From positions 682,001-746,000 of the forward strand of contig CAWBIK010000006.1 in NCBI GenBank assembly GCA_963788965.1: DNA of 64,000 nt. Direction: 5' to 3'. The notes under the pieces were generated by a model. It was not told the origin of the DNA. It searched no databases and saw nothing but the letters and a program-made list of their open reading frames with translations. Within the stretch, counting starts at the first letter, position 1. Each line of letters starts with the position of its first letter. Made by a program: the position numbers and the translations under genes. This document shows, piece by piece, positions 36,588 through 44,835 of this stretch. This DNA comes from QHXQ01 sp963788965. GTDB taxonomy: Bacteria > Acidobacteriota > Blastocatellia > Pyrinomonadales > Pyrinomonadaceae.

Positions 36588-37823
36588 ATGCTGACTGCTG
36601 AGATCATCGCCATCGGTTCGGAACTCTTAACGCCGTTTCACTCGGACACAAACAGTCTGTGGCTGACCGAGAAGCTGAACAACATCGGCATCGAACTCAA
36701 ACTCAAGACCATCGTTGGCGACGACGACGCGCGGCTCGAAGAAACCTTGCGCGATGCTTTGCGCCGCACGAGCATCGTCATCACGACCGGCGGCCTCGGC
36801 CCGACCGAAGACGACATCACACGCAAGATCGCCGCGCGCGCACTCGGTCGTCGTCTGGTCCTCAACGAAAAAGTGCTGGACGAATTGCGCGCGAAGTTCA
36901 TGCGTTGGGGCCGCAAGATGCCGGAGATCAACACGCGGCAAGCGATGGTCATCGAAGGCGCAGAAGTCTTGGACAACCCGCACGGCTCCGCGCCCGGCCT
37001 CTACCTCGAACACGAAGGGCGCGTGCTCGTGCTGCTGCCGGGGCCACCGCGCGAGATGCGCCCGATGTACGAGGCACACATCGCGCCGAAACTCACGGCG
37101 AAGGCGGGCGACCTGCGCGTCGTGCGCCGCGTGCTGCGCGTGTCCGGCCTCGGCGAATCGGCCGTTGATGAACGCATCGCGCCCGTCTATACGCAATATC
37201 AAAATCCGCAGACGACGATCCTCTTCAACCGTTCGGAGATCGAGATACACCTGACCGCGCAAGGCAAGACTGAACAAGAAGCGGAACTGTTGCTCGACGG
37301 TCTGGCCGGGCAGATCGAAGAACGTCTGGGCGATGCCGTCTTCGCCTTTCGCGGCGAACTGATGGAAGAGATCGTCGGCCTGCGTCTCGCCGTGAATGGC
37401 TTCACACTCGCCGTCGCCGAGAGTTGCACGGGCGGCCTCGTCTCGCGCCGGCTGACCGAAGTGCCCGGCGCATCAACTTACTTCAAAGAGGGCGTGGTCA
37501 GTTACTCGAACGAAGCGAAGGTGCGTCTGCTCGGCGTGCCGTCTGATCTGATCGGCGAGTATGGCGCAGTCAGCGCGCAAGTGGCCGAAGCGATGGCCGA
37601 GGGCGTGCGCGAACGCGCCGAGACAGACTTCGGCCTCGCCGTCACCGGCATCGCCGGCCCCGGCGGCGGCACGGAAGACAAACCCGTCGGCCTCGTCTAC
37701 ATCGCCCTCGCGGACGATGCCCACACGGAGCATCGCAAACTCCTCATGCCCGGCGACCGCGAACTCATCCGCTGGCGCGCCTCGCAAGCCGCGCTCGATC
37801 TGTTACGGCGGCGCTTGATCTAA
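36588..37823 (+). CDS. cinA: CinA-like protein, nicotinamide-nucleotide amidase / MoCF-domain
   Basis: The protein has 411 residues. The N-terminal MoCF/COG1058 domain includes AEIIAIGSELLTPFHSDTNS, TTGGLGPTEDDITR and LLPGPPREM. The C-terminal CinA amidase domain includes TLAVAESCTGGLVSRRLTEVPGAS, VVSYSNEAKVRLLGV and VTGIAGPGGGTEDKPVGLVYI, with the amidase Ser/Thr region intact. It recycles pyridine nucleotides (NMN to nicotinate mononucleotide) and has ADP-ribose-type pyrophosphatase activity in homologues. AAGAAGG precedes the start, unlike the other genes downstream of hairpin elements. Confidence 0.95.
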   Translation: MLTAEIIAIGSELLTPFHSDTNSLWLTEKLNNIGIELKLKTIVGDDDARLEETLRDALRRTSIVITTGGLGPTEDDITRKIAARALGRRLVLNEKVLDELRAKFMRWGRKMPEINTRQAMVIEGAEVLDNPHGSAPGLYLEHEGRVLVLLPGPPREMRPMYEAHIAPKLTAKAGDLRVVRRVLRVSGLGESAVDERIAPVYTQYQNPQTTILFNRSEIEIHLTAQGKTEQEAELLLDGLAGQIEERLGDAVFAFRGELMEEIVGLRLAVNGFTLAVAESCTGGLVSRRLTEVPGASTYFKEGVVSYSNEAKVRLLGVPSDLIGEYGAVSAQVAEAMAEGVRERAETDFGLAVTGIAGPGGGTEDKPVGLVYIALADDAHTEHRKLLMPGDRELIRWRASQAALDLLRRRLI

Positions 37824-37838
37824 GCACGCGAAGCAGAC

Positions 37839-37947
37839 TTAACCATAAAGCCACGAAGCCACGAAATAATGATGAAGGATGAATGAAAGAATAGCTGCTT
37901 ATCCATCAGTCAGCAGTCATCACTTACTTTCGTATCATCGTGGTTAA
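37839..37947. repeat. Stop-hairpin-start element 5 (degenerate composite)
   Basis: It has outer TTAACCATAAAGCCACGAAG against a CGTGGTTAA end, with inner AATGATGAAGGATGAATGA against a TCATCAC.. arm. Units are the same as in element 4 but pairing is poorer. It lies 16 nt after cinA and about 90 nt before plsY. Confidence 0.6.
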
Positions 37948-38036
37948 TCCTTTCTTGCTGATAACTCCGGTCACTTGTTATAGTCGCCTGCGTTCGCCCG
38001 TAAAAGTTCCCGCGCCCTCACGGAGTCAGTTGCCGC

Positions 38037-38651
38037 ATGTGGCCTGCGTTCGTCATCGTCTGCGCGTACCTGTTAGGTTCGATCCCGTTCGGCTATCTGA
38101 TTGTGCGTTGGCGGGGCGGCGGCGACGTGCGCGCAATCGGATCGGGCGGCACGGGCGCGACCAACGTGACGCGCCGCGCGGGCAAGGGCGCAGGGCTGTT
38201 GACGCTCGCGCTCGACGCATTGAAGGGCGCGCTCGCCGTGTGGCTTGCGCGTCGGCTGCTGGCCACGAACTATGAAATCAACTGGTGCGTCGCGGCTGCG
38301 GCCAGTGCCGTCGTCGTCGGGCATTGCTTCCCCGTCTGGTTAAAGTTTCGCGGGGGCAAAGGCGTGGCGACCGGCCTCGGCGTCTTCCTCGCGCTCGCGC
38401 CTGCGGCGCTTGGCATCGTCGCGTTGATCTTCCTGCTCATCGTCTGGCGCACGCGCTACGTCTCGCTCGGCTCAATCACAGTCGCCGCGTTGATGCCGCT
38501 ATGCGTCTGGCTGCTTGCGCGCGCGGGCACGCCGGGCCCAAGCCTTGCGCCGCTCGTCACGGCCGCGCTCGTCGTAGGTGCGCTGATCATTTTTATGCAC
38601 CGAGCCAACATCGGCCGCCTGCTCAGCGGCACGGAGAACAAACTGAAATGA
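38037..38651 (+). CDS. plsY: Acyl-phosphate:glycerol-3-phosphate acyltransferase
   Basis: The protein has 204 residues with about five to six membrane helices. It uses acyl-phosphate to acylate glycerol-3-phosphate, the first membrane step of phospholipid synthesis. Motifs are GSIPFGYLI, GSGGTGATNVTR (glycerol-3-phosphate loop), VVVGHCFPVWLKFRGGKGVATGLG (acyl-phosphate/catalytic loop) and a final HRANIGRLL. gpsA, which makes its substrate, lies directly downstream, separated only by a hairpin element. Confidence 0.96.
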   Translation: MWPAFVIVCAYLLGSIPFGYLIVRWRGGGDVRAIGSGGTGATNVTRRAGKGAGLLTLALDALKGALAVWLARRLLATNYEINWCVAAAASAVVVGHCFPVWLKFRGGKGVATGLGVFLALAPAALGIVALIFLLIVWRTRYVSLGSITVAALMPLCVWLLARAGTPGPSLAPLVTAALVVGALIIFMHRANIGRLLSGTENKLK

Positions 38652-38708
38652 TGAAGGCAGAATGACGAATGATGAATAAAGACAGTTTGTCATTCATCAT
38701 TCATCATT
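38647..38708. repeat. Stop-hairpin-start element 6 (AATGATG family)
   Basis: AATGATGAAGGCAGAATGAC and further AATGATG units on the left pair with TCATTCATCATTCATCATT on the right. It overlaps the plsY stop and ends 5 nt before the gpsA start codon, filling the entire gap and leaving no room for a Shine-Dalgarno. Confidence 0.85.
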
Positions 38709-38713
38709 AACTT

Positions 38714-39715
38714 ATGCGGCGCATCGCCATCATGGGCGCGGGTGGTTGGGGGACGGCGCTCGGCATCGTGGCCGGGCGGGCGGGGCATACGGTGCGTTTG
38801 TGGTCGCGCAACGCACGGGTGGTCGAGTCGATCAACAGCGAACGTGTGAATAGCGTCTATCTCGCGCAACGCATCGAGGGCGACGTGATTGCGACGACAG
38901 AGACGAGGGCGGCGTTGAACGATGCGGAGATCGTTATCTTAGCTGCGCCGTCGCATGCGACGCGTGAGTTGTTGCAGTCAGTAGGCGCGGACTTAACGCC
39001 GGAAATGATTCTTGTCAGCGCGACGAAGGGCATCGAGATCGAAACGGGGCGACGCATCTCGGAAGTGGTCGGCGACGTGCTGGGCGCGGAATACGGGGCG
39101 CGCTTTGTGTGTCTGTCGGGGCCGTCGTTTGCGCAGGAAGTGGCGGCACGACAGCCGACCGCCGTGGTCGCGGCAAGCGCGGCAGGGGAACTGAGTCGGG
39201 CGGTGCAGGCGGCTTTGAGTTTCGAGCATCTGCGCGTTTATACGAACGAGGACGTGGTGGGGACGGAGTTGGGCGGCGCGGTGAAGAACGTGATCGCGGT
39301 GGCGGCGGGCATGGTTTCCGGGTTAGGATTGGGCGCAAACAGCGTCGCCGCATTGATCACACGCGGGCTGGCCGAGATCGTCCGTCTGGCCGTGGCGCAA
39401 GGTGCGCGCCTTGAGACGTTGATGGGCTTGGCCGGGCTTGGCGATCTTGTGTTGACTTGCACGGGCGGGCTATCGCGCAATCGTTACGTCGGGCAGGAGT
39501 TGGGTCGCGGGCGCGCGCTCGCAGAGATACTTGCGGGCATGCACGAAGTTGCGGAAGGTGTGCGCACCGCCCGCGCCGTTCATTTATTGGCCGGCCGGTT
39601 CGGCGTCGAGATGCCGATCACGGAGCAGGTACATGCCGTGCTGTACGAAGGTCGAAGCGTGCCGGCGGCGGTCGAACGCTTGATGACACGGCCGCTCAAG
39701 GGCGAGTTTGAATAA
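38714..39715 (+). CDS. gpsA: NAD(P)-dependent glycerol-3-phosphate dehydrogenase
   Basis: The protein has 333 residues. It reduces dihydroxyacetone phosphate to sn-glycerol-3-phosphate for phospholipids. The Rossmann loop is IMGAGGWGTALGIV. The catalytic region shows LSGPSFAQEVAARQPTAVV, TELGGAVKNVIAVAAGMVSG (with the catalytic Lys) and GLAGLGDLVLTCTGGLSRNRYVG. Size is normal. The ATG is preceded only by hairpin element 6, so translation starts without a visible Shine-Dalgarno. Confidence 0.97.
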   Translation: MRRIAIMGAGGWGTALGIVAGRAGHTVRLWSRNARVVESINSERVNSVYLAQRIEGDVIATTETRAALNDAEIVILAAPSHATRELLQSVGADLTPEMILVSATKGIEIETGRRISEVVGDVLGAEYGARFVCLSGPSFAQEVAARQPTAVVAASAAGELSRAVQAALSFEHLRVYTNEDVVGTELGGAVKNVIAVAAGMVSGLGLGANSVAALITRGLAEIVRLAVAQGARLETLMGLAGLGDLVLTCTGGLSRNRYVGQELGRGRALAEILAGMHEVAEGVRTARAVHLLAGRFGVEMPITEQVHAVLYEGRSVPAAVERLMTRPLKGEFE

Positions 39716-39766
39716 ACAAGAAACCAATAACTAACCGACATAATCATCATTCATAGTTGACTTATT

Positions 39767-40228
39767 ATGGCTACCGAAGATAAGGCACTGCTGACGAACC
39801 GCGCAGCCTTTCACGAGTATCACATCGATGATAAGTACGAGGCGGGCATCGCGTTGACGGGCACGGAAGTCAAGAGCGTGCGCGCCGGGCAAATCCAGTT
39901 GAAGGAATCATACGTAGCGGTGCGCGACGACGAGGCGTGGTTGTTCAACGCGCACATTTCGCCGTATGCTTACGGCAACCGCGAGAATCATGACCCGACG
40001 CGCACGCGCAAACTGTTGCTGCATCGCCGCGAGATCGACCGGCTGGCCGAGGCGTCAACAGTCAAGGGCATGACGCTCGTGGTGACGCGCGTTTACCTGA
40101 AAGGCGGGCGCGTGAAACTTGAGATCGGCGTGGCGCGCGGCAAGAAACTTTACGACAAGCGCGAGACGGAAATGCGCCGCACGGTCGAGCGCGAGACGCG
40201 CGCGCAGTTGAAGGAACGAAATCGTTAA
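39767..40228 (+). CDS. smpB: SsrA-binding protein
   Basis: The protein has 153 residues. It is the tmRNA partner for rescuing stalled ribosomes. Conserved segments are NRAAFHEYHIDDKYEAGIALTG, EVKSVRAGQIQLKESYV, PYAYGNRENHDPTRTRKLLLHRREI and the basic C-terminal tail (GKKLYDKRETEMRRTVERET). No tmRNA gene is recognisable in the surrounding sequence. It lies between gpsA and pepA. Confidence 0.97.
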   Translation: MATEDKALLTNRAAFHEYHIDDKYEAGIALTGTEVKSVRAGQIQLKESYVAVRDDEAWLFNAHISPYAYGNRENHDPTRTRKLLLHRREIDRLAEASTVKGMTLVVTRVYLKGGRVKLEIGVARGKKLYDKRETEMRRTVERETRAQLKERNR

Positions 40229-40260
40229 GCGCAGCATAAACCGGCAGGAGATGAGGGCAG

Positions 40261-41803
40261 ATGGAGATTCACACTTATACCGGAGACATTAAGCACGCAG
40301 ACGTGCAGACCTTGGCCGTCGTCGTGTTCAAAGACGAACAGCCCGACGCGGGGTTGTTACAGGAACTCGACGCGGCGACGGGCGGCCTTATCAAATCGGT
40401 CATCGAAGCGGAAGAGTTGAAGGGCAAAGAGGGCGAAACCGCGTACTTGCACTCTGGGCGCGGGCCGCAGCGAGTTGAAAGCGCAACGCCTGCTGCTCGT
40501 CGGCGTGGGCGAGCGTGATGCTTACGGGTCGGCGCAGCTTGCACAAGCGGCGGGCACGGCCGTCCGCGCCCTGCGCGCCCGCAGCGTTAAATCAGTCGGC
40601 TTACTTTTGCGCGCGCCCGATGGCGAGCATGAACGCGCGGCGGCGGCGGCCGTCGAGGGCGCATCGATGGGTCTGTTCGAGCCGGACAAGTACCGGACGG
40701 TTGATAAAGAAGAACGGCAGATTGAACAGTTGACGATTGTTGCGCCGGGTGCGGACGATGAGGCCGTCAAGCGCGGCGCTGAGCGCGGGCGCATCGTCGG
40801 CGAGTCGGTCAACTTCACGCGCGATCTGGCGAACGAGCCGGGCGCATACATGACGCCGACCATCATGGCCGAGCGTGCGTGCGAGATCGCCGAACAGTTC
40901 GGGCTTGAGTGCCACATCCTCGAACGCGAGCAGATGGAGCAGGAAGGCATGGGCGCGCTGCTCAGCGTCGCGCGCGGATCGGATGAGCCGCCGAAGTTGA
41001 TCGTGCTGAAGTACACACCCGCAGGGACAGGGCAGGCGGGCGGTACGCAGAACGGCGACGGCCCGCACGAACTGCTCGCGCTCGTCGGCAAAGGCATCAC
41101 GTTCGACACGGGCGGTATCTCGCTCAAGCCCGGCGAGAACATGGAGTTGATGAAGTACGACATGACGGGCGGCGCAACCGTCATGGGCGTGATGCGCGCC
41201 GTCGCGCAGTTGAAGCCGCCGATTCCTGTGCTGGGCGTCGTGCCCTCGACGGAGAACATGCCATCGGGCAAGGCGACCAAACCGGGCGACGTGGTGCGCG
41301 CCATGAACGGCAAGACTATCGAGGTCATCAACACGGACGCCGAAGGGCGGCTCATACTGGCCGATGCGGTCTGTTATGCCAAGAAGTTGGGCGCAACGCG
41401 CGTCGTGGACATGGCGACCTTGACGGGCGCTGTCTCTATCGCCCTCGGCGACGTGAACACGGGCATACTGGGCACGGATCAAGAGTTGATCGACGAAGTG
41501 ATCGCGGCCGGGCGCGAGGTCGGCGAGAAGTTCTGGCAGTTGCCACTCGACAAAGAATACTCCAAGCAGATCAAGTCGGACATCGCGGACATACGGAACA
41601 TCGGCGGGCGCAAAGCCGGCACTATCACCGCCGCGGCCTTCATCAAAGAGTTCGCCGACAGCATCTCTTGGGCGCATCTGGACATCGCCGGCACGGCGTG
41701 GGGCGACGAAGCCAAGCCTTACCGCGCGAAAGGGCCGACGGGCGTGGCCGTGCGTACCATGCTGCGACTGATCGAGCGCGCGGGCAACGCGGCCGCCAAG
41801 TAA
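40261..41803 (+). CDS. pepA: Leucyl aminopeptidase (M17), frame shifted near 40466
   Basis: About 513 residues after repair. The N-terminal macro-like domain starts MEIHTYTGDIKHADVQTLAV in one frame. At GGGCCGCAG (about 40463-40470) the sequence moves one base forward, and LKAQRLLLVGVGERD continues to 41803. The catalytic domain has the M17 zinc and bicarbonate motifs: GKGITFDTGGISLKPGENMELMKYDM, VINTDAEGRLILADAV, ATLTGAVSIALG and DIRNIGGRKAGTITAAAF. The shift looks like the other GGCC-linked indels. It is a cytosolic broad-specificity aminopeptidase, hexameric in homologues. Confidence 0.94.
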
Positions 41804-41834
41804 GACAAAATTGTGACCAGCCCCGTTCGCGGAA

Positions 41835-41871
41835 TCAAGGGCGTCAGGTTTCTTACACCTGACGCCCTTGA
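41835..41871 (+). terminator. Intrinsic terminator after pepA
   Basis: A perfect 15-bp stem (TCAAGGGCGTCAGGT / ACCTGACGCCCTTGA) with a 7-nt loop, followed after a short gap by CTTTT, 32 nt past the pepA stop. Confidence 0.88.
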
Positions 41872-41947
41872 TAGCTTTTAAGGCGTCTGTTTTTGCGTCG
41901 GACTAGCCGGAGGTTTGGCCTAACATGGTGCTCGACAACAAGTTAGT

Positions 41948-41985
41948 GTCAACTATTGTGGACAATTGTGTCCACAATAGTTGAC
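41948..41985. promoter_or_regulatory. 38-bp perfect palindrome
   Basis: GTCAACTATTGTGGACA, a central ATTG-type core and the exact inverse. It is AT-rich compared with its surroundings and has no following T-run. It could be a dimeric regulator operator or a cruciform. It lies about 110 bp before the structured-RNA candidate. Confidence 0.8.
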
Positions 41986-42097
41986 TCGGACTTTGCCGCC
42001 TTGCTAATTATTTTCAATCTCGTTGCAAGATTCCTTGCAATTCTTACGAATTCTGATCTATTTTGGTGTTGGCACATACGTTGCAATTATTTAGCAT

Positions 42098-42187
42098 GAG
42101 CCAAAGGGCGCGGGAACCAAAAAAAATAACGTCCTTGCCCCTGCCTCGGTGGGCCGTCCGAGGTTGAATCGCCGCCCCCTTTGGCTC
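42098..42187 (+). ncRNA. Structured leader RNA, possible c-di-AMP (ydaO/yuaA-type) riboswitch
   Basis: An 11-bp closing stem GAGCCAAAGGG / CCCTTTGGCTC encloses GCGCGGGAACC, a hairpin CCTCGG..CCGAGG and GGTTGAATCGCCGC. GGAACC followed by a stem and GGxTGAATC is the conserved core I associate with the ydaO family. The insert is shorter than in typical members and only one half of the two-fold site is obvious. The ligand is therefore tentative; that this is a structured RNA is more secure. The downstream gene is the DnaJ-like membrane protein. Confidence 0.4.
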
Positions 42188-42363
42188 TCCTCACATATAC
42201 CCTTCCGCCGCTGCCTTCAGCTAATCAAGCCTGCTCCTTTCCCGCAAGACGAATTTACGGAAAAGTGCTATAGTGTGCGCACGGGTTGACCCAATCCTGC
42301 CCGCAAGCGCTGGACTTGGCGCATGCCGCCGCTAGTCCGTAGCACGTCCGGGGAATTAACGCC

Positions 42364-43170
42364 GTGCTCGATTACTACAAGGTTCTAGGCATTAAGCGCA
42401 GCGCCACCGCGCCTGAGGTTAAATCGGCCTATCGCCGGTTGGCCCGGCAGCGCCACCCGGACGTGAACGGCGGCTCAGAACAGGCGCAGCGCGAGTTCTC
42501 CCTCATCGCCATGGCCTACCGCACGCTCAGCGACCCGCAAGAGCGCGCCTACTACGACAACCAACTAACACGACTCGCCAGTGGCTTTACGCGCACAGGT
42601 TCGGTCCTCCAATCAAACAACCCGCACGCCCGCCGCATGCGACAGGCGGCGACGCAGGCCCGTTTAGACCGGATCGTGGACAACATGATCGAGGCGGAGC
42701 GGCGCGAAACCTTCGCCTTGCAACAGGCCGTCTTCACCATCGTCTCGCTATTTCTTTCGACCTTCTTTGTGGCGATGTTCAAGCCGCGCCTCTGGGACAG
42801 TATTGGGCTGCCGTGGCGTGCGCTGATGGTCACACTGTTCCTGCTCGGCTTGTGGCAACTGTTCACGCGGCTGCGCGCCTGCTTCGAGCACTATACTTAT
42901 CAACCAAACTCAATCCACGACTCGATCATGCGCGGCGAGGAGAAGCCCGACAAGCCGTTCACGCGTTTTGCCGCCTCAAGCTTCCTTGTCATCGGTTACA
43001 TGGTCAGCCTCGCCGCCGGCCTCTTCGTCGGCAGCCACATGTACAGTCTGATCTTGGCCGAGATACCCTTCCTGTTCGCGTCAACCGTGCGCCCCGAACT
43101 AATGTTCTACCCGCCCATCGCCGTCCTCATCGTCGATACGCTGCACACTATCGCCACGAAGATCGACTAA
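42364..43170 (+). CDS. DnaJ-domain membrane protein
   Basis: The protein is 268 residues with GTG as start codon (42364). The J domain (1-65) is complete with YYKVLGIKRSATAPEVKSAYR, HPD in RQRHPDVNGG, and YRTLSDPQERAYYD. A linker is followed by four probable membrane helices: TIVSLFLSTFFVAMF, ALMVTLFLLGLWQLF, SFLVIGYMVSLAAGLFVG and YPPIAVLIVDTLHTI. It probably recruits DnaK to the membrane. No Gly/Phe or zinc domain is present, so it is not DnaJ itself. Confidence 0.87.
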   Translation: MLDYYKVLGIKRSATAPEVKSAYRRLARQRHPDVNGGSEQAQREFSLIAMAYRTLSDPQERAYYDNQLTRLASGFTRTGSVLQSNNPHARRMRQAATQARLDRIVDNMIEAERRETFALQQAVFTIVSLFLSTFFVAMFKPRLWDSIGLPWRALMVTLFLLGLWQLFTRLRACFEHYTYQPNSIHDSIMRGEEKPDKPFTRFAASSFLVIGYMVSLAAGLFVGSHMYSLILAEIPFLFASTVRPELMFYPPIAVLIVDTLHTIATKID

Positions 43171-43201
43171 TACGCTGGCCGTCTGGCGCGCAAACTTCGT
43201 C

Positions 43202-43230
43202 TTGCCTGCCGTCCATGTCTCGTGTATATT
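43202..43230 (+). promoter_or_regulatory. Candidate sigma-70 promoter with long leader
   Basis: TTGCCT (43202-43207), a 17-nt spacer and TATATT (43225-43230). The next gene starts at 43569, so the leader would be about 330 nt. The region 43171-43568 is otherwise gene-free. Confidence 0.35.
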
Positions 43231-43568
43231 GCGCCACAGGTGACCTATGGACGGTCGCCGGTAAATAACTTCAACCGAAACAACCGGGCGCAGCAGCCGA
43301 CACAGAGCGATAGCAGTTTCGTCGTATCTATGTTCGCGGTTTGCGCGCGTCGTGTGCTTGTAACACTGAAGCGCCGCAACCCTGACCGGGCCGGCGGGTG
43401 ACTTGCAACCAACTGCCCAAAGGTGAGTACCCCCAGAATCAGCGCGCGCCTGCTCGCGCCAGACGATAACAGCCGACGGCCCTTGCGCCCATCGCCGCCG
43501 CCCGACTCGCCTTAAGAGTTGCCGCGCGCGCTTGGCCGTCTGCCTTCGCCAGCACGGAGGTAACGGAG

Positions 43569-43832
43569 ATGGCCAAGCGAATCACCGAACGCCAGCGCCT
43601 TGCGTTCAAACTCGACGCACTCACAGATACGGAAGTCAAAGAGGTGCTCGACTACATCTCGATCATGGAATCTATGCGCCGCGCCGCCGCGCCGGGGGGC
43701 TTGTGGGAAGACGAGTTGGTCACCTTGCTCGCAGACTCGCCGGAGAACAAGCGCGCGCGTCAAGCGTTCGAGTGGGAATCGGTGCGCCGTCGCGCCGAAC
43801 GTCGCGCCGCCACCTTGCCGCCGCGCGTATGA
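43569..43832 (+). CDS. Small basic hypothetical protein upstream of the HEAT-repeat gene
   Basis: The protein has 87 residues with an excellent ribosome site (GGAGGTAACGGAG) before ATG 43569. It is helical and charged: TERQRLAFKLDALTDTEVKE, YISIMESMRRAA and a C-terminal ARQAFEWESVRRRAERRA. No signal peptide or membrane segment. It ends in an ATGA overlap with the HEAT-repeat gene, so it belongs to the same operon. I do not recognise the family. Confidence 0.8.
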   Translation: MAKRITERQRLAFKLDALTDTEVKEVLDYISIMESMRRAAAPGGLWEDELVTLLADSPENKRARQAFEWESVRRRAERRAATLPPRV

Positions 43833-44752
43833 ACCATAAACCAGCCCCCTCAAAAGCGCGCGCGTGTATTCGCTGTTGGATAACGGCCGCGCGCCGTGTC
43901 GTTCGCGGCTGTGCGCCCGCGTGGGCCTGTCTCGCGCACGTCATCAGCGCGCTGGCAGTTGTTGTCTTACTCATCTGTCCGGCGACGTGGGCCGTGCAGC
44001 CCACACTTACTCCGCTACAACGTGAGATCGAGAAACAGCGCGCGCGTCTGGCTGCATCCGACGCAGAGGAGCGACGGGATGCGGTTGTGCAACTCGGCGC
44101 GATCCGCCGGCCCGACGCCGCCCGCGCCGCCGTGCCAGCACTCAACGATCCTTCGGAGATCGTTCGCGCCACGGCCGCGCAAGCCATACTCGCTTTGCCC
44201 GCGGACGAGGCCGCCGCGCTGCTCATCAGATTGTTAAGTGACAAGCGAGAGTTCGTGCGTCGCGAGACGGCTTACGCGTTAGGCGCGACGCGCAGCCGCA
44301 CAGCCGTCGAGCCATTGACGACGGCGCTGGTGCGCGACAAAGAGGCCGGGGTGCGCGGCGCGGCGGCCGTGGCGCTCGGCCGGATCGGCGATGAGCGCGC
44401 CGTCGCCGTGCTCTCTGAAACATTGGGTCGGCGCATCCCCGGTACAGGTTTTTTTAGCCGCATCACGCGCAGCAAGACGGAAGAGAACGAGTTCGTCCGC
44501 CGCGCCGCGGCCGAATCGCTCGGCCTGATCGGCAGCCGTGCGGGCGTGCCCGCGCTCGTCGCGGCACTGACCAACGAGCGGGCCGGCGACGACGTGCGCC
44601 GCGAAGCGGCCCACGCGCTCGGCCTGATCGGCGACACCGCGGCCGTGCCCGCCCTGCGTGCGGCGCTGACTGCACGCGATCCGTATCTCGCGCGTACTGC
44701 CTTAGAAGCTTTACGTCGGCTCGAACCGAATAACGCCGCGCGGCCGTCCTGA
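43829..44752 (+). CDS. Secreted HEAT-repeat protein
   Basis: The protein is 307 residues from ATG 43829, overlapping the previous stop. A signal peptide or anchor near 30-55 (ALAVVVLLICPATWA) is followed by six or seven HEAT/PBS-lyase-like repeats: RRDAVVQLGAIRRPDAARAA, FVRRETAYALGATRSRTAVE, GVRGAAAVALGRIGDERAV, FVRRAAAESLGLIGSRAGVP and VRREAAHALGLIGDTAAVP. It is a scaffold for protein interactions in the periplasm. A terminator follows. Confidence 0.88.
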   Translation: MNHKPAPSKARACIRCWITAARRVVRGCAPAWACLAHVISALAVVVLLICPATWAVQPTLTPLQREIEKQRARLAASDAEERRDAVVQLGAIRRPDAARAAVPALNDPSEIVRATAAQAILALPADEAAALLIRLLSDKREFVRRETAYALGATRSRTAVEPLTTALVRDKEAGVRGAAAVALGRIGDERAVAVLSETLGRRIPGTGFFSRITRSKTEENEFVRRAAAESLGLIGSRAGVPALVAALTNERAGDDVRREAAHALGLIGDTAAVPALRAALTARDPYLARTALEALRRLEPNNAARPS

Positions 44753-44777
44753 CGAATAAACTTAAAGCGGGCATGAA

Positions 44778-44815
44778 AAAGCCGGGGCTGCATCATGTAG
44801 CCTCGGCTTTAGTTT
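44778..44815. terminator. Terminator between convergent genes
   Basis: A stem AAAGCCGGGGCT / AGCCTCGGCTTT (one mismatch), loop of about 9 nt, followed by AGTTTTT. It serves the HEAT-repeat gene and, read from the other strand, the AAA ATPase gene. Confidence 0.82.
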
Positions 44816-44835
44816 TTGTCACTAACGATGCGTGC

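Noticed and set aside
42240..42290. Promoter-like TATAGT before the DnaJ-like gene
   Set aside because: No acceptable -35 at 16-18 nt; kept out of the feature list.
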